DNA from: Hemicordylus capensis
Lineage: Eukaryota; Chordata; Lepidosauria; Squamata; Cordylidae
Length of the DNA: 64,000 bases
NCBI RefSeq assembly: GCF_027244095.1
Contig: NC_069661.1
Span: 185,522,501 to 185,586,500 of the forward strand
Direction of reading: 5' to 3'
The notes beneath the pieces were generated by a model that was given only the letters and a program-made list of their open reading frames with translations, was not told the origin of the DNA and made no database searches. Below, piece after piece: positions 21,206-33,440 of the stretch. Made by a program: the position numbers and the translations under genes. How positions within the stretch are numbered: position 1 is the first letter of the stretch; every line of letters starts with the position of its first letter.

Positions 21206-23960
21206 GTGCCAGCATCATTGTAATGGGTGACATCATGTAATAGCTGTAATGGGCAATACACACAGTAATGGGCAATACACACAGAAGAGACACAGGAAAT
21301 GTAAATGTCTAAGAAGATATTCAGAGTCACAGTGCATTTGGGGCTATATAGTTTTGCAGGAGGATACATGTTTAAACATCATAACATCCTTAAGCCTCAG
21401 GTTATTAAAATTATTACATGAGAATAATAATATACATACTTTAAGAAACATCTAATAAAAGTTACTCTGAATGTTTTATTTTCTGTACACCTTAATTTTT
21501 TTTAATCCGTGTTTGGTGCCATAGTCATTTTTGTGGCTTTGGGATGACATCTTAAGTTGGGATTTTTTTTCTCCAAGTGAATGATGATGTAGATATAAAT
21601 GCAGGATTCTAGGGCTCCCGGGCTCCAAGTGTTTTAGTGGAAAGAGTCACAATATGATATCATACAATGAAATAACCCATCCTAGATTCTATTTCTTTTC
21701 AGCCCTGCCTTCTACATCAAGCTGATCTGTGTGGTATACAAGTGTTCTCTGCAGTAAAAAATTTTGGGTTAGGCGAGGACTAATTATTGTAACTACAGGC
21801 CACTGGTCTATATCGTTGACATCCCCTTCCCTATATTATAATTTCAAAACTAGTTTGCAACAAATAGATTTAATTTGTCCCAGATGCAGTCTAGGCTCTG
21901 CTGGTGCTGGAGGTGGCTTAGTAAGTGGCTGCCCCCATCCCCTAATTATGGGGCAAAAGCACACCACAGAGAAATTTGCCTCCCACCTCCAACACAGACT
22001 CTTGTCCTTCTTCCCCTCTGCCCTCAAACAACCATGACCTCTCTCTTCATTGCACACCATACTGCCCCTCTCCTGCCTTACCCCTTCTCCCCGCACCTGG
22101 ACATCTCTGCTCTTCCCTCTGCCGCCACCCCCCTCCCCCGCTTTTTTAGCTTGTGGCAATTGTCACTGCTCCTTTTCACAGTTGCTCGTCTCTCTGCTCT
22201 CGTTGCCTTTTGAAATGTCAGGAGGACTGAGCAACAGCAATTGTGGACTCATACATTTCCTGCTGCTCCATCCCCCATCCCGTCCTATCAAAAGTTAGGA
22301 AGAGGAGGATGATAAGGGAGGTGGAGTAAAGCAGCAGTGCTGTCTCATCCAGTCTGATGCCTGAGGTTGCTGACTCACTGTAACTTATTGATAGACCAGC
22401 CCTGATCTATCCATTTAACAATATAGTAGGACTCTTGACAGGCAGACATTAAAGCAGAAAACAGAAGAGATACAAACCATATCTCCATGACTGCATTCAG
22501 GATCCTATTTTATACAGGATCTACTATATGTCTTGGCTGTGGAATACCAGGCATCAAGTCTGAAGCCAGTCCGACTTCTTTACTAATTTATGTCAGTCAA
22601 AGAAAAAGGGAAAGTACATTTAGATTTAAATTGAGGATATTCACTAAGTTTAGAGTTTTCAGAGGGAGGAAGAACTCCACTGCCCTCTGTGGGCAGCCAT
22701 GCCAGTATATCATCCTGAAGTATATAGTACATCTATATGACAGATATACAAAACATTGCATTAAAAATATTTTTCTGTCTATCCACTTTCTTTGTTAAGA
22801 ACACCTTTAGATAAAGTTATGAAGCAATATGAAAGTCACCTTCACAGGTGGGCCTAAGTGCGAAAAACACAGGAGTGACCAAAATGTATAACCAGACAAA
22901 TTACAAGACACAAACAAGTTGACTGTCGCTGCTATTTCTGTGCTCCTGGCCTCCTATTCCACCCGTAACCTCTTGTGCCAACATGTTTGTGCTGCCACTG
23001 TCTTTCATATGTTGCCAGCTCTTCCAAACCACAACCACTAATGGTCAGAAGAGAGGAGGAGAAAATATGCCTGCTAGTCCACATCTAAGTACACTTGTAC
23101 TTCCAAAACACACACATGCTGGAGTGTCTCCACTTAATGATCCACGATTTAATGGTCTACTGTTCAGTCCTTTGTTCAGTAGCCTCATCTGAATTGCCTC
23201 AGTCAAAGCTGCATGTGGACCACATACCGTGGCTTGGCTGGGCAGCTTGTCTCTCATTTCCTTAACTGGCAGTTCAGTGTGCTTCTCACAGGGTCTTTCC
23301 CACACTGAGGTTCTTTAGACCCATCCAGGCTTATGCAATCAGCTGGAAGCAGAATCACACAACTGTGATTCTGCACAGCTCTAACATAGTGCTACATTCC
23401 CCATTGCAAAGCCACAATGCTCCTCCCCCAAACAATCTTTACAGTATGTTTATCCAGAAGTCCAATTCTGTTCAATACGGCTGACTCACTAGAAAGGTGA
23501 CAGAGCAGCTTCCAGCCATGGGATTGACAGCAGCCCCAATTACGCATTTCCTGACTAGTTTCCTACTCTAGCAACAACTAGTTTCCGACTCTAGCACAAT
23601 CTGCACCTTAAAAAAAAAGTTTTATTGGCACACTTCCGCTTTATTTATTTTTTTAAGAAGTGGTGAACATTTAGTTTTCTTTTAATTAGTGGAGGGCCTT
23701 GTAGGGAGAGGCACGTATGGGTGCTGAAGACAGAGGCAGCCAGGTGAGCCAGCATGTGTGGCTGACCTTTCCGAAGCAAGGTGCACAAAGAAGCAGAAAA
23801 ACAGCTTCAGGCTCTCAGGAGCAGGGAGCCAGCTGCAGATCTGGGCACCACCAGTCCCAAGCAATTAGGTTTCTCAAAAGTCATTCACATGAGAGCAGCT
23901 CTCTGAGGAGTTTGTTTCTCTTTCCCAGTCCCCAGCCTGACCTGACTTATTTGCTAAGTG
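21206..23960. other. Unassigned stretch
   Basis: No exon, RNA or confident repeat was found in these 2.7 kb. About 21890-22290 is pyrimidine-rich and may belong to an unrecognised element. Confidence 0.35.
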
Positions 23961-23964
23961 ACAT

Positions 23965-24263
23965 AGGGACATAGGAAGCTGCCATATACTGAGTCAGACC
24001 ATTGGTCTATCTAGCTCAGTATTGTCTACACAGACTGGCAGCGGCTTCTCCAAGGGTGCAGGCAGGAATCTCTCTCAGCCCTATCTTGAAGATGCCAGGG
24101 AGGGAACTTGGAACCTAGATGCTCTTCCAGTCCCTGAGCAGCTCCATCCCCTAAGGGAGATATGTTGCAGGGCTCACACATGTAGTCTCCCATTCATACG
24201 CAACCAGTGCAGACCTTAGCAAAGGGGACAAGTCATACTTGCTACCACAAGACCAGCTCTCCT
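23965..24263 (-). mobile_element. 5S rRNA-headed SINE
   Basis: The minus strand begins GAGAGCTGGTCTTGTGGTAG, then TTGTCCCCTTTGCTAAG (5S box A region) and GAATGGGAGACTACA (box C region), so it has a 5S-like internal promoter. The body follows (CCAAGTTCCCTCCCTGGC, GATAGGGCTGAGAGAGATTC, CTGAGCTAGATAGACCAATG) and ends CAGCTTCCTATGTCCC. The 49981-50275 copy is very similar in sequence and layout. Confidence 0.75.
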
Positions 24264-24449
24264 CCCATGTTGAGGGTATGGCTAGACTAGGCGGGAATGC
24301 CCTCCAGTCTAGCAGTGATTCCTTTCTCCTCTTCCTCTTAAGCACCCATCCACCCCTTTCCCATTCTCTGCTATTGTTGCTGCTCTGAAGAAAGGATGAT
24401 TTGTTACCAAGTCCTAGTTATGCAACAATACCACCCAAAAATCCACTTC

Positions 24450-24930
24450 ATATATTTTTCAAATGTTGGGCCTTTCCAGAAGGCAATAAAGTGCAGGATA
24501 GCCAAAACGTTCACCCAAGTTGAAAGCACGATCTCACTCTCTGTAAACTTGCTGTGGCAAGCTTCTGTGCTTGTCCTGGCATGGTTTTGTTCTCTGTACA
24601 CATGCCAAGCAGGGACTTGGTGCCATCTTCGTGGCGCCCCACTGGCCAGCTCTTGCATTTTCAGAACTCTCCCCTTTTCATTACTGCTTTTGTGGCAACT
24701 GGGGGAAAGGGTTGGGTTTTCTTGGAATGCGCAAGTTGGTCAGCAGGTGGAGCTGTGGAAATCATGCATGGCCCTTCTCGGCATATTTACAGAGGATAAG
24801 ATTGCGTAGGTAGTAGTGCAGAAGCTTGCTGCAACATCAGTACAGGGAGTAAGATCGAACTTGGAGTTTGCACTAAAGCTTTGGGCATCTTGCAGTCAAC
24901 TGCTGTCTGGAAAGGCCCAAATTTTGAAAA
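24450..24930. mobile_element. Foldback DNA element with GGGCCTTTCCAGA ends
   Basis: The left arm (about 24452-24585: CAAATGTTGGGCCTTTCCAG, GGCAAGCTTCTGTGCT) and the right arm (about 24805-24927: GCAGAAGCTTGCTGCAACAT, GTCTGGAAAGGCCCAAATTT) are inverted copies over more than 100 bp. The loop holds no recognisable protein. The target duplication is unclear. Confidence 0.6.
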
Positions 24931-25022
24931 AGTAAACAAATCAGAACATGTATGAAAGATTTGACCATTCCACAGTTTATTGCCATGTAGAAAGGCCCCT
25001 TAAGGCTTATGGTATTCAGTTC

Positions 25023-25023
<1 letters not shown>

Positions 25024-25066
<43 letters not shown>

Positions 25067-25068
25067 TT
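25024..25068. repeat. (GT)n microsatellite
   Basis: An almost pure GT run of about 34 bases ends in TATATAT. Confidence 0.9.
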
Positions 25069-25429
25069 GTTGTTGTTCGAGGTATCAAACACCTAAAGAG
25101 GGCATCCATCATGTGATATTTTGGACCTTCTCAATTGTTAAAACATATTGAGAAGATACTGTATTTTGGAAAGAATAAAGGATGTGACTGGTTACACCAA
25201 TCCTAATGATCCAACATCTGCACTTGGGGGATATTTAAAAGCATTATTCTACAAGATGACACTTGGAACAGATCACTTGCTGCTAGACTTTGTATTTGCT
25301 TCTTTGGGCAGTCACCACAGGCATTGTCTATGCTTGTTTAGCACATACAAATGTGGATGATGCCCTCTTGACCAATGGACTTGATAGAAATGTGCCAATG
25401 AAAGAGCATTAACAGGTACAACTGAAAAT

Positions 25430-25664
25430 AATAATAATTATTATTATTATTATTACATTTATATCCCGCTCTTCCTCCAAGGAGCCCAGAGCGGTGTACT
25501 ACATACTTAAGTCTCTCTTTCACAACAACCCTGTGAAGTAGGCTAGGCTGAGAGAGAAGTGACTGGCCCAGAGTCACCCAGCTAGTATTATGGCTGAATG
25601 GGGATTTGAACTCAGGTCTCCCCGGTCCTAGTCCAGCACTCTAACCACTACACCACGCTGACTC
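25430..25664 (-). mobile_element. MIR-like tRNA-derived SINE with (AAT)n tail
   Basis: Same family and orientation as 7657-7892 and 19184-19412. The tail is at 25430-25454. The head reads, on the minus strand, GTGTAGTGGTTAGAGTGCTG, GGGGAGACCTGAGTTCAAAT. Confidence 0.75.
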
Positions 25665-25676
25665 TCATAATTATAT

Positions 25677-25745
25677 ACTATTTATTTATTTATTTATTTA
25701 TTTATTTATTATTAAAATCTTTATACCACCCTTCCAAAAGGCTCC
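25677..25745 (-). repeat. (TTTA)n plus short antisense LINE tail
   Basis: TTTATTTATT repeats run to about 25710, then AAAATCTTTATACCACCCTT, the antisense start of a CR1/L2-type tail that stops at CCAAAAGGCTCC. Confidence 0.55.
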
Positions 25746-26105
25746 GCCTGCCTGGCCAGCCCCACTTCTCCCCTCCCCCAGGCCAGCTTCAACCCCCAGA
25801 CCTGCTTCTCCCCCCCCCATCCTGCTTCCCCCCCCCCGGCTTCTCCCCCACCACCCACCCATTGTTTCTGGCTGGCGGGCCAGCTGGAAAACCAGCCTGC
25901 CACCTCCTCCTGCCCACCCACCAATTCTCGGCAGCCAGCCCAGCCCACTGCCAGCTGCTCCCACTGGCCAACCACCCACTGGCAGCCAGCATCCCTATTT
26001 TCTCCCGTCCCCATCACTAATGGGCAGCTGCTTACAAACTCTTGCGAGAGCTGCCACACATGGGATTAACAATGGGTACGCCTAGGAGAGATAAATATAC
26101 AGATA
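25745..26105 (+). repeat. C-rich unclassified element, copy 2 of 3
   Basis: This is a C-rich body with CTGCTTCTCCCCCCC runs, then AAACTCTTGCGAGAGCTG, CCACACATGGGATTAACAAT and ACGCCTAGGAGAGATAAATA, ending in GATA/TATG simple repeats. The 3' end equals that of copy 1 at 4620-4950. Confidence 0.5.
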
Positions 26106-26590
26106 GATAGATGTGTGTATACACACACAGTATTACTGGAATGTAAATTTTAAATACAACGTTCAGCCACATATTTTGCATTCTCATTTGTAACATTTAC
26201 ATTGCTGCAGAATATAAATGAATAAAATGAGAGAACAACAGGAACACCCTGGAATGCTAAGGTTTAGCAGTAACCTTGTGTGGATTATCTGGAAAATCTG
26301 GGTGAGCAAATGAGATCAGTTCTGGAGAAAGGGCTAATATGACATTCACTATGGCTGCCCTGGACTTCTCAGGGTACTCTCTTGTCCTGTAAGAGAATGC
26401 ACATCCAACACCAGCTCTCCCTCTATAGACACGGATACTGATTTCCAAGAAAGATGACTGACTTCCATGAAAGATGTTTTCACAATTGCAATGCAGGTAT
26501 TGCTGAGTTGGGGGCAAAACGTACCCTTTCTCCTGATACTGTGGTCACAAGTGTCTGGATGCAAAAGGCTAATTTTGCCCATGTCTCAGC

Positions 26591-26776
26591 CAGGGCCGGA
26601 CTGGGGGCACTCAGAGGGTGGTGGAATGTATGTGGGAAGGATGCCGGGTTTTGAGTAGAATGGGTACTTAAGGGTGGGAGTATTCACTGCTGCCAAGTGT
26701 GGTGGGGCATGGGGCGCCCTGCAGGTGGGGAGAACTGGAAATATGCCCTGTTGCCCTGTGGGCCAGTCCAAGCCTG
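26591..26776. mobile_element. hAT-type MITE with CAGGGCCGGACTGG ends
   Basis: The left end CAGGGCCGGACTGGGGGCA pairs with the right end GTGGGCCAGTCCAAGCCTG. Flanks GTCTCAGC and GTCTCATT agree at six of eight bases. There is no coding capacity. Confidence 0.6.
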
Positions 26777-27107
26777 GTCTCATTTGTGTCCCTAACTACA
26801 GCTCTGTAAATGTTTCCCTTGGAAGTTAATTGAAAGTCAAATGTTCATTTTTCTGGAAGATTTATCTAGCGTATAATATAAATACCCATCGTTTAAATAA
26901 ACATACTAATACTGCAGCTCATTAAAAGCTTTCTAATGCAAGCCTTTAGACTCAGTTCTTTATATACCATTTGCATGGTGTTTTGTTTTGTTTTGTTTTG
27001 TTTATTTAATTTTTTACTCCTAAAAGCAGTCTGGCCAGAGTAGAATTGAGATCCTAGTAGTCTGTAATATGTAAAAGAGAATAACAATGATTAACCCTCA
27101 CAACACA

Positions 27108-27330
27108 GCCTGGGTGGACCTGAGGACAGAGCATCGGACTGACACCTGGATTCAAATCCTTGGTCATATTTGAACTTACTAAGTAACCTTGGGCAAGTCA
27201 ATGGTTCTCAGCCTATATTGTCACTCTCTGTAAAATGTAAATAGTAATGACCTTCTCCATAGATTTTTGTAAGGAGAACGAGTAAAGATTTAATATATAT
27301 ATACTTTTAAATAAAGTGAAAAAAATCAGG
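27108..27330 (+). mobile_element. Older MIR-like SINE
   Basis: GAGCATCGGACTGACACCTG and GGATTCAAATCCTTGGTCAT resemble a tRNA-derived head, followed by CCTTGGGCAAGTCAATGG and CTCTGTAAAATG as in MIR/CORE-type SINEs. It is well diverged from the younger copies and ends in an AT-rich tail near 27290. Confidence 0.55.
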
Positions 27331-27371
27331 GATGTGCTGTGGAAATGATGAATAATAATAGTTGCTATGAA

Positions 27372-27402
27372 GAGGGAGGGAGGGAGGGAGGGAGGGAGAG
27401 AA
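27372..27402. repeat. (GGGA)n microsatellite
   Basis: GGGAGGGAGGGAGGGAGGGA on the + strand. Confidence 0.85.
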
Positions 27403-27977
27403 AGAGATTGCTTTTGCACATAATGCCAAACCGATGGTGAAGGGGACAGAGGTTCTATTTTGTGGTCATCAGAAAGTATGAAAACAAGTTTCATTACAAA
27501 AGCAACCCGAGGTTTTTGAGCCAAAACCATAATCAGCACCTTCGGTTTGTGAATTTTGCTGCTCCAACCTGAGGTCTGAAGGTGGCATCTTGTCATCTGA
27601 ATTCCACCACCACCACTGTAACCTGGGTTTGGTGCTGTGGCTTCTGCCAAAACTTTAGAGAGGGTGGCTCAGCCCAGCCCAGAAATGCACCAGCTTTATG
27701 CCTGCTGTGCTTCTTGCTAGCTACCTCTTCAAGCACTTGTCCCACCCCCATTGTTTCCTCACACACCCAGCCGTTGCCTGGCAACAAGAACACCAATCTA
27801 CACATGTTGCAATGCCAGTCCCAGCCTGGGAATTTTGAATGTGTACTAGAAGCCATCCCTGATCTAGCAAGACTGAGCCCACAGGGAAATGGCAGGACAC
27901 GTAAAGAGTCCTGGACTCCTTGGGAGTCTATAGGGGTAAGGTGTAGAGGGGAAGATGAGGAGTAGGAGTTCTACTTT

Positions 27978-28197
27978 TAAACCCCCTGGTGGCGCAGTGG
28001 TAAAACTGCTGCCCTGTAACCAGAAGGTTACAAGTTCGATCCTGACCAGGCTCAAGGTTGACTCAGCCTTCCATCCTTCTGAGGTCGGTAAAATGAGTAC
28101 CCAGAATGTTGGGGGCAATATGCTAAAATCATTGTAAACCGCTTAGAGAGCTCCGGCTATAGAGCGGTATATAAATGTAAGTGCTATTGCTATTGCT
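27978..28197 (+). mobile_element. Squam1-like tRNA-derived SINE
   Basis: The head is CCCCTGGTGGCGCAGTGGTA with B box GGTTACAAGTTCGATCCTG. Body motifs are CTCAAGGTTGACTCAGCCTT and GTTGGGGGCAATATGCTAAA. The tail is GTAAACCGCTTAGAGAGCTC, GGTATATAAATG, ending GCTATTGCTATTGCT. Nearly identical to 29226-29445 in the same orientation. This SINE type is common in snakes and lizards (recalled, not checked). Confidence 0.8.
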
Positions 28198-28589
28198 AAA
28201 CACATACTGAGGGGCCCATATCAGCAGGGCCCCCTATAGGTGGATGGCCTAACTCATGAGGTCACATCTTAGGGAGACCCAAAGCTCATGGAGTGTCTGG
28301 TTCATGACTCATGAGAGGGCTAATCCCTGGCCGGCAAGCCAACACAGAGGCAGGAGTGTGTGTTGGGAGTACCTGAACTGCTTTGACTGTGTCTGCCATC
28401 ACAAGAGCATCCTTTTTCATAGTGGACCAGACCCCAGGATCCTTTGCCTGCCCTCATATACATATTCCCTTTTAGGAAGTTATAATTATCCTTTCCTGGA
28501 GTAACAGAATAATAGTACCCCTCTCAATACCCCCACTACCATTTATTGTGCTTGTGCAAGGCTGTTTGGCTGCAGGGTTCTTACAAGGG

Positions 28590-28797
28590 CGGTGGTGCCA
28601 GCAGTGTTCTATTTCTTTCCCCCATCTGTTAACAGAATGAGTTTTGTTGTGGATGGCAGTATCAAGGCAGGGTGTGCACACTTGCATTCAGAGTAGGGCC
28701 TTCCTGATTCAACCTGAGCAAGATCTAAAATTGACCACGTGGAGAAAAAAAACCCATGCAAGCATTGCACATACGTGCATGCCTTAGAGGGAACACC
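28590..28797 (+). repeat. Unclassified repeat, also the host of the insertion at 61300
   Basis: GTTTTGTTGTGGATGGCAGT, ATCAAGGCAGGGTGTGCAC, TTCAACCTGAGCAAGATCTA and TTAGAGGGAACACC match 61240-61605 in order, except that the latter has 180 extra bases after AAGGCAGTG. The family is not recognised. Confidence 0.55.
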
Positions 28798-28844
28798 GGG
28801 TGCCAGTAGTGTGAAGAAAAGGGTTTAAATGTCCTTTAAAAGGA

Positions 28845-29165
28845 TGCAAATGACCTTTCCCTGCCAAGGGCAGGCAGGCCATGCTAGGGAAAAACATGAT
28901 TATGCCAGGCACACCACCTTGAAGATTGTGGCCAGTGTCTGCTGCCCTACTGACTCTTGCCCACAGTCTGGCAACACAAGCACTATGAAGCTTGTGCTCC
29001 AGTGGATGCGGCCTCAATGGACCAGGAAGAGAGAGGGGCTTCTCTACCCTGAAATTGGAGCTTGCCTGGCCTGGGATGGAAAATTGTCTGGGGGATGATT
29101 CAAGGGTGCAAGGATTTACCTCAGGTTCATCAACCTGAGCATTATGTATCGTATTATGTGCGAAT
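28845..29165 (-). mobile_element. Family F DNA transposon, fragment of one end
   Basis: CCTTTCCCTGCCAAGGGCAG, CCACCTTGAAGATTGTGGCC, TGCCCACAGTCTGGCAACA and the terminal TTATGTGCGAATGTGGCC align with the reverse complement of 48194-48500. This is one end of the same transposon family. Confidence 0.6.
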
Positions 29166-29225
29166 GTGGCCAGAGAGATTTTTTAACACTTTTAGAATGT
29201 GAAGTGCCACATACATTATTAATAA

Positions 29226-29445
29226 TGCCCCTGGTGGCGCAGTGGTAAAACTGCCGCCCTGTAACCAGAAGGTTACAAGTTCAATCCCGACCAGGGGCTC
29301 AAGGTTGACTCAGCCTTCCACCCTTCTGAGGTCGGTAAAATGAGTACCCAGAATGTTGGGGGCAATACGCTAAAATCATTGTAAACCGCTTAGAGAGCTC
29401 CGGCTATAGAGCAGTATATAAATGTAAGTGCTATTGCTATTGCTA
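29226..29445 (+). mobile_element. Squam1-like tRNA-derived SINE, second copy
   Basis: Nearly identical to 27978-28197. It is flanked by ATAATG on both sides (before CCCCTGG and after the last GCTATTGCT), which looks like a short target duplication. Confidence 0.8.
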
Positions 29446-29449
29446 TAAT

Positions 29450-31570
29450 GAAGGCATAATATAGTCCATTATCAAATTACTATCTGCATATTTTTAACTG
29501 ATCTTTACAGTTTCAGCAATTGTCAACATCTAGAAGCATTAGTACCAGGACGGTGGGAATGAGAAATTAAGAAACTATTAACAGAATAATCTCTATCCCT
29601 TCTTGAACATTATGGGGGCAACAATGATGGGTATGCAAAAGGCAATGCACAGTGGCCAATTATAGAGGCTGCAATGGCTTGCACAAAGAGATCTGCTATG
29701 TTCCTTTATATTAATTTGAAAGTTCTTATGTACCCAATGAGATGCAGCTCTTAAGCTTGATAATGCTAATCTCTCTATAAAGTGAGTTAATGGAATAGGA
29801 GCAGGTAACAAGATGGCAAACCAAAACAAGATGCGTGAGGTATCTCGATATCTGATGCCGAATTATAATATGCTATCATTGGATGCCAAAAGTTCTGAAG
29901 CAAACTAGAAAATAAATAGGTCAGACTCCCCACCACCTGTCTCCTTGTGAGAAAGGTCCAGAGCTGAAAAGCCAAATCCAGCTGGATTCCTTGCAGGATG
30001 GGAGATCAGCTTCCTTCCTGTTGCCGTCCTTGTGTATTTTTCCTCTCACCCAGCACCCCACCCCTTGCTGGCCCCTCCCTCTGCCTCAGCAGTGCCGATG
30101 CCATCCCTATTCAGGACTGGCAAGGGGGACTAGGTCAGTGCTGGCTAGTGAGGGAGGTGGAACAGCACATTGCCTTCCACCACTGAAAGCCAAGGCAAAG
30201 AGCTGGTTCTGCAGAGGGTAGTTCTCAGTGTTGGCCATGTCATTTTGTTGCTTGAAGCAGAATGCCAGATAATACCCCGCTCCCTTCCCCTTCTTTCCTA
30301 TTAAAATCACATCCCCAATTCCTTCATTCTTTCAGATCTTTCTCCCTTTTTCCATGTGGACGGAAAGAGGAAATGTAACATGCCACTATTTTGCCTTCCT
30401 TCCTCTGAAAGCCATCCATGAATGCTGTATGATCATCCTATCCCGGAGCCCACAATCTTCTGCAAGTAGCCTGCTCCACCCTGTTTAGAGCAAGCCCTGA
30501 TGGCTTTAATAGCTAATAATGAAAAAAGTACAATGGTAAAGGCATTTACATCCAAATCACAATGTATCACAATCTATTTATTCTTTATATTTTATTCTTC
30601 AGCATTTCTTTGGTACCTATGAATTTAATTGCCGCATTCAGAAAACACACTTAGTATCTTAAACAGCACCTTCAAAGTGCGCATTCATTGATAGCATTCT
30701 CTAGGCCTTGTTAATGTCGAAGGCACTATGCAGGGGAAATTCCTCATAATTTAATGCTAACAACCTTATGCAATCATAATAAAAAGATTCTGCTTTTTCA
30801 GATAGAGTTCTGTTCCTTTATTTAGAGACTGAATCCAGGCAGAAGATAATTGAGTAAAGATTTTCATAAAGCTTGATTAATTTGTTTCTGTCATTTGTTC
30901 ATTCCTTGAGAAATCAGTGTCTGGCTTTCTAATTTAACAGGGATGATGGGATTCACCATGCAGTCTGCTTAGTCTATCACAGTGATATTCCAGGAAAAGT
31001 ACTTTGAGTGTGTCTTTTTATTAGTAGCATAAGTGATCAACTATTTCAACAGCTAATGAGAACATAAAATGAAATACAGTAATGAAAAAGCTTTAAAGTA
31101 CCATTTTGATGTTATCCTTTTGCATTTATATTCACGAATAGTGCACAAATTATGGCTTAAGCACAAATCACTGCTTTATTATGAGTATGCTCTTTCCTGT
31201 AATTCAGAGTCCCAATGGCTGATATGCTGCTCAATGCAACGTTGGCGTTTCAGACTCCCCCGGGGCTGCTGCACATATGAAAGGCAATCCTGATGGTGTT
31301 ATGGAGGTGAGCAGTTCTGCAAGGACTTGAACTGGAACGGTTTCCATTGGAAACAATAATGGAAGTAGTACATTAAAAGTGCCCATAAACTGTTTCAAGT
31401 CACACACTGTTTCAAGCCTGCGTCTGCAACATGCTCTGAGCTGCTTTTCACATGTGCAGTGGCCCTGGCAGGTCAGGAATACTGAAATTTCATTGCACAG
31501 CAAGTTGGTCAGCTTTTCCAATGAAGTCTTGGAGATGCTTCTCATGTGACATTTTGCACATGGGTGTGGA
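29450..31570. other. Unassigned stretch
   Basis: No gene or confident repeat was found in 2.1 kb. About 30480-31200 is AT-rich and looks single-copy, so it is a candidate for cross-species conservation testing. Confidence 0.4.
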
Positions 31571-31571
31571 T

Positions 31572-31819
31572 AAAGGTAAAAATGTGCTGTCGAGTCAGTG
31601 TCAAATCCTAGTGACCACAGAGCCTTGTGATTGTCTTTGGTAGAATACAGGAAGGGTTTGCCATTGCCAACTCCCGGGCAGTATGAGATGATGCCTTTCA
31701 GCATTTTCCTATATCGTTGCTGCCCAATATAGTCTGGGAAACATAACAGTAGGGATTCAAACCGGCAACCTCTGGCTTGCTAATCAAGCCATTTTCCCGC
31801 TGCGCCATTAGGTGGCTGC
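31572..31819 (-). mobile_element. Sauria-type SINE with BovB-like tail
   Basis: The minus strand has the head GGTTTGAATCCCTACTGTTA, body CAATATAGGAAAATGCTGAA and GGCAATGGCAAACCCTTCC, and tail GACACTGACTCGACAGCAC. It sits two bases from the 3' end of a minus-strand BovB fragment. Confidence 0.75.
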
Positions 31820-31821
31820 TT

Positions 31822-32150
31822 GGGTATGGATTGATTGATTGATTAAGTGCTGTCAAGTTGGTGTAGACTCTTAGCAACCACATAAATGGATTCTCTAAAG
31901 GATTATCTGTCTTCAGCTTAGCCTTTAAGGTCTCTCAGTGGTGCATTCATTGCTGTCGTAATTGAGTCCATCCACCTTGCTGCTGGTCATCCTCTTCTTC
32001 TCTTTCCTTCAACTTTTTCCAGTATTATGGACTTCTCAAGGGAGCTGGGTTTTCACATAATGTGTCTGAAGTATGATAGTTTGAGCCTGGTCATTTGTGC
32101 CTTGAGTGAAAATTCTGGATTGATTTGTTCTATGATCCACTTGTATGGAT
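31822..32150 (-). mobile_element. BovB LINE 3' end
   Basis: GATTGATTGATT, TAAGTGCTGTCAAGTTGGTG and CTCTTAGCAACCACAT are the reverse complement of the BovB 3' end at 17240-17305. CATCCTCTTCTTCTCTTTCC and ATTATGGACTTCTCAAGGGA match its coding part. Stops interrupt the frame. Confidence 0.75.
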
Positions 32151-33160
32151 ACCTAACTACAAAATACATACACCTCAGCATCACAGCAGGGCACACTGGT
32201 ATGTTTCAAACCCAGGATTTCCCTTCAAAACTTGAACAAATCCTTTTCTCGTTGCTAGTTTTACTAATGGCTTATACAAACTTGTATATGATGCCTTACA
32301 GTTTCTTATGCAGAAATAGAATGTTCCTGGATTTCAGGGAGCTTATTTTTGAGGACCTTGAATGGGAAAGCTTTGTTTTAAAAACATGTGAATTTTCCAC
32401 AATTGACTCCATACACATGTATTTTCAGCTCAGGTATCTGTAGCTGATAACATCTAATTAAAAGTAGTCTTTATACATGTGTACAAGCTTCATCTCTGTC
32501 ATGATGTATTTGTACTTTTGCAACTTGTATATTGTTGCATATCATACCCAAGCACAAGCAATAGAAGCAACCATAGTTCTTCAAACCCTTCAAACCTTCA
32601 AATTGTCAGTGTTGTACCAGGGGTCAACACTGAAACGAAGGCACAACTTTACTTTACGAAGAAAGCACCTGAATTCTATTACAGCAGTAACCTGCTGAAA
32701 GTTTAGCGTGATGTGAGAAAATAGGTGTCATGGCAACATCCACCAGAACTTTTCCCCTACAATTCTATCTAAATAGCTGACCATTAAGCATCCCAAGTAA
32801 ATTGTACTCTAGTCCTAAGACGTACTGTCTCAGCCCACAAGTACTTAAGAATGTAACACAGCTTAACACTGATATGTTAATTATAATACACTAGCATCAT
32901 AAGACAATATGTTGGTGCAGATGTTACAGTATACTAGCCTCAAAAGGCCGTGGTCAGAAAATTATCATTATTCCTATTCAACACACATGCAAATATAAAC
33001 AGTCATATTCTGATATCAGTGTTAATGCTGAAACCTTGCTGTAGGTTCACACTAATGTAGGTCACAGCAGTTTTTCATATATACAAGTTCATATAGTTGC
33101 TTTGAGCACTTCTATTTCAGAATTAGTAAGGTGAAATATAAAATGTCCAATATACATAAT
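32151..33160. other. Unassigned stretch
   Basis: No gene or repeat was recognised. The open frames are short and lack domains. Confidence 0.4.
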
Positions 33161-33164
33161 GAAA

Positions 33165-33440
33165 AACTACTACTACTGCTGCTACTATGTATATACCGCT
33201 TTTCAACGAAAGTTTCCAAAGCTGTTTACATAGAAAAACAAACAAATAATAAATAAGATGGTTTCCTGTTGCCAAAGGGCTCATGGTTTAAAAAGAAACA
33301 AAAGGTAGACACCAGCAACAGCCATGGGAGGGATGCTGTGCTGGTGTTGGATAGGGTCAGTTGCTCTCTCCTTGCTAAATGTAAGAGAACTATCTCTTCA
33401 AGTGGGGCCTTTTTGCTCAGTCCATAAATAAATATATCTA
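33165..33440 (-). mobile_element. CR1/L2-type LINE 3' end, antisense
   Basis: ATATACCGCTTTTCAACGAA, GTTTCCAAAGCTGTTTACAT and ACACCAGCAACAGCCATGG are the reverse complement of the motifs at 1617-1850, with ACT/GCT triplets in place of the tail. Confidence 0.65.

Noticed and set aside
25024-27402. Microsatellites considered as CRISPR-like or structured arrays
   Set aside because: They are simple dinucleotide or tetranucleotide runs without spacers, ordinary for vertebrate DNA.
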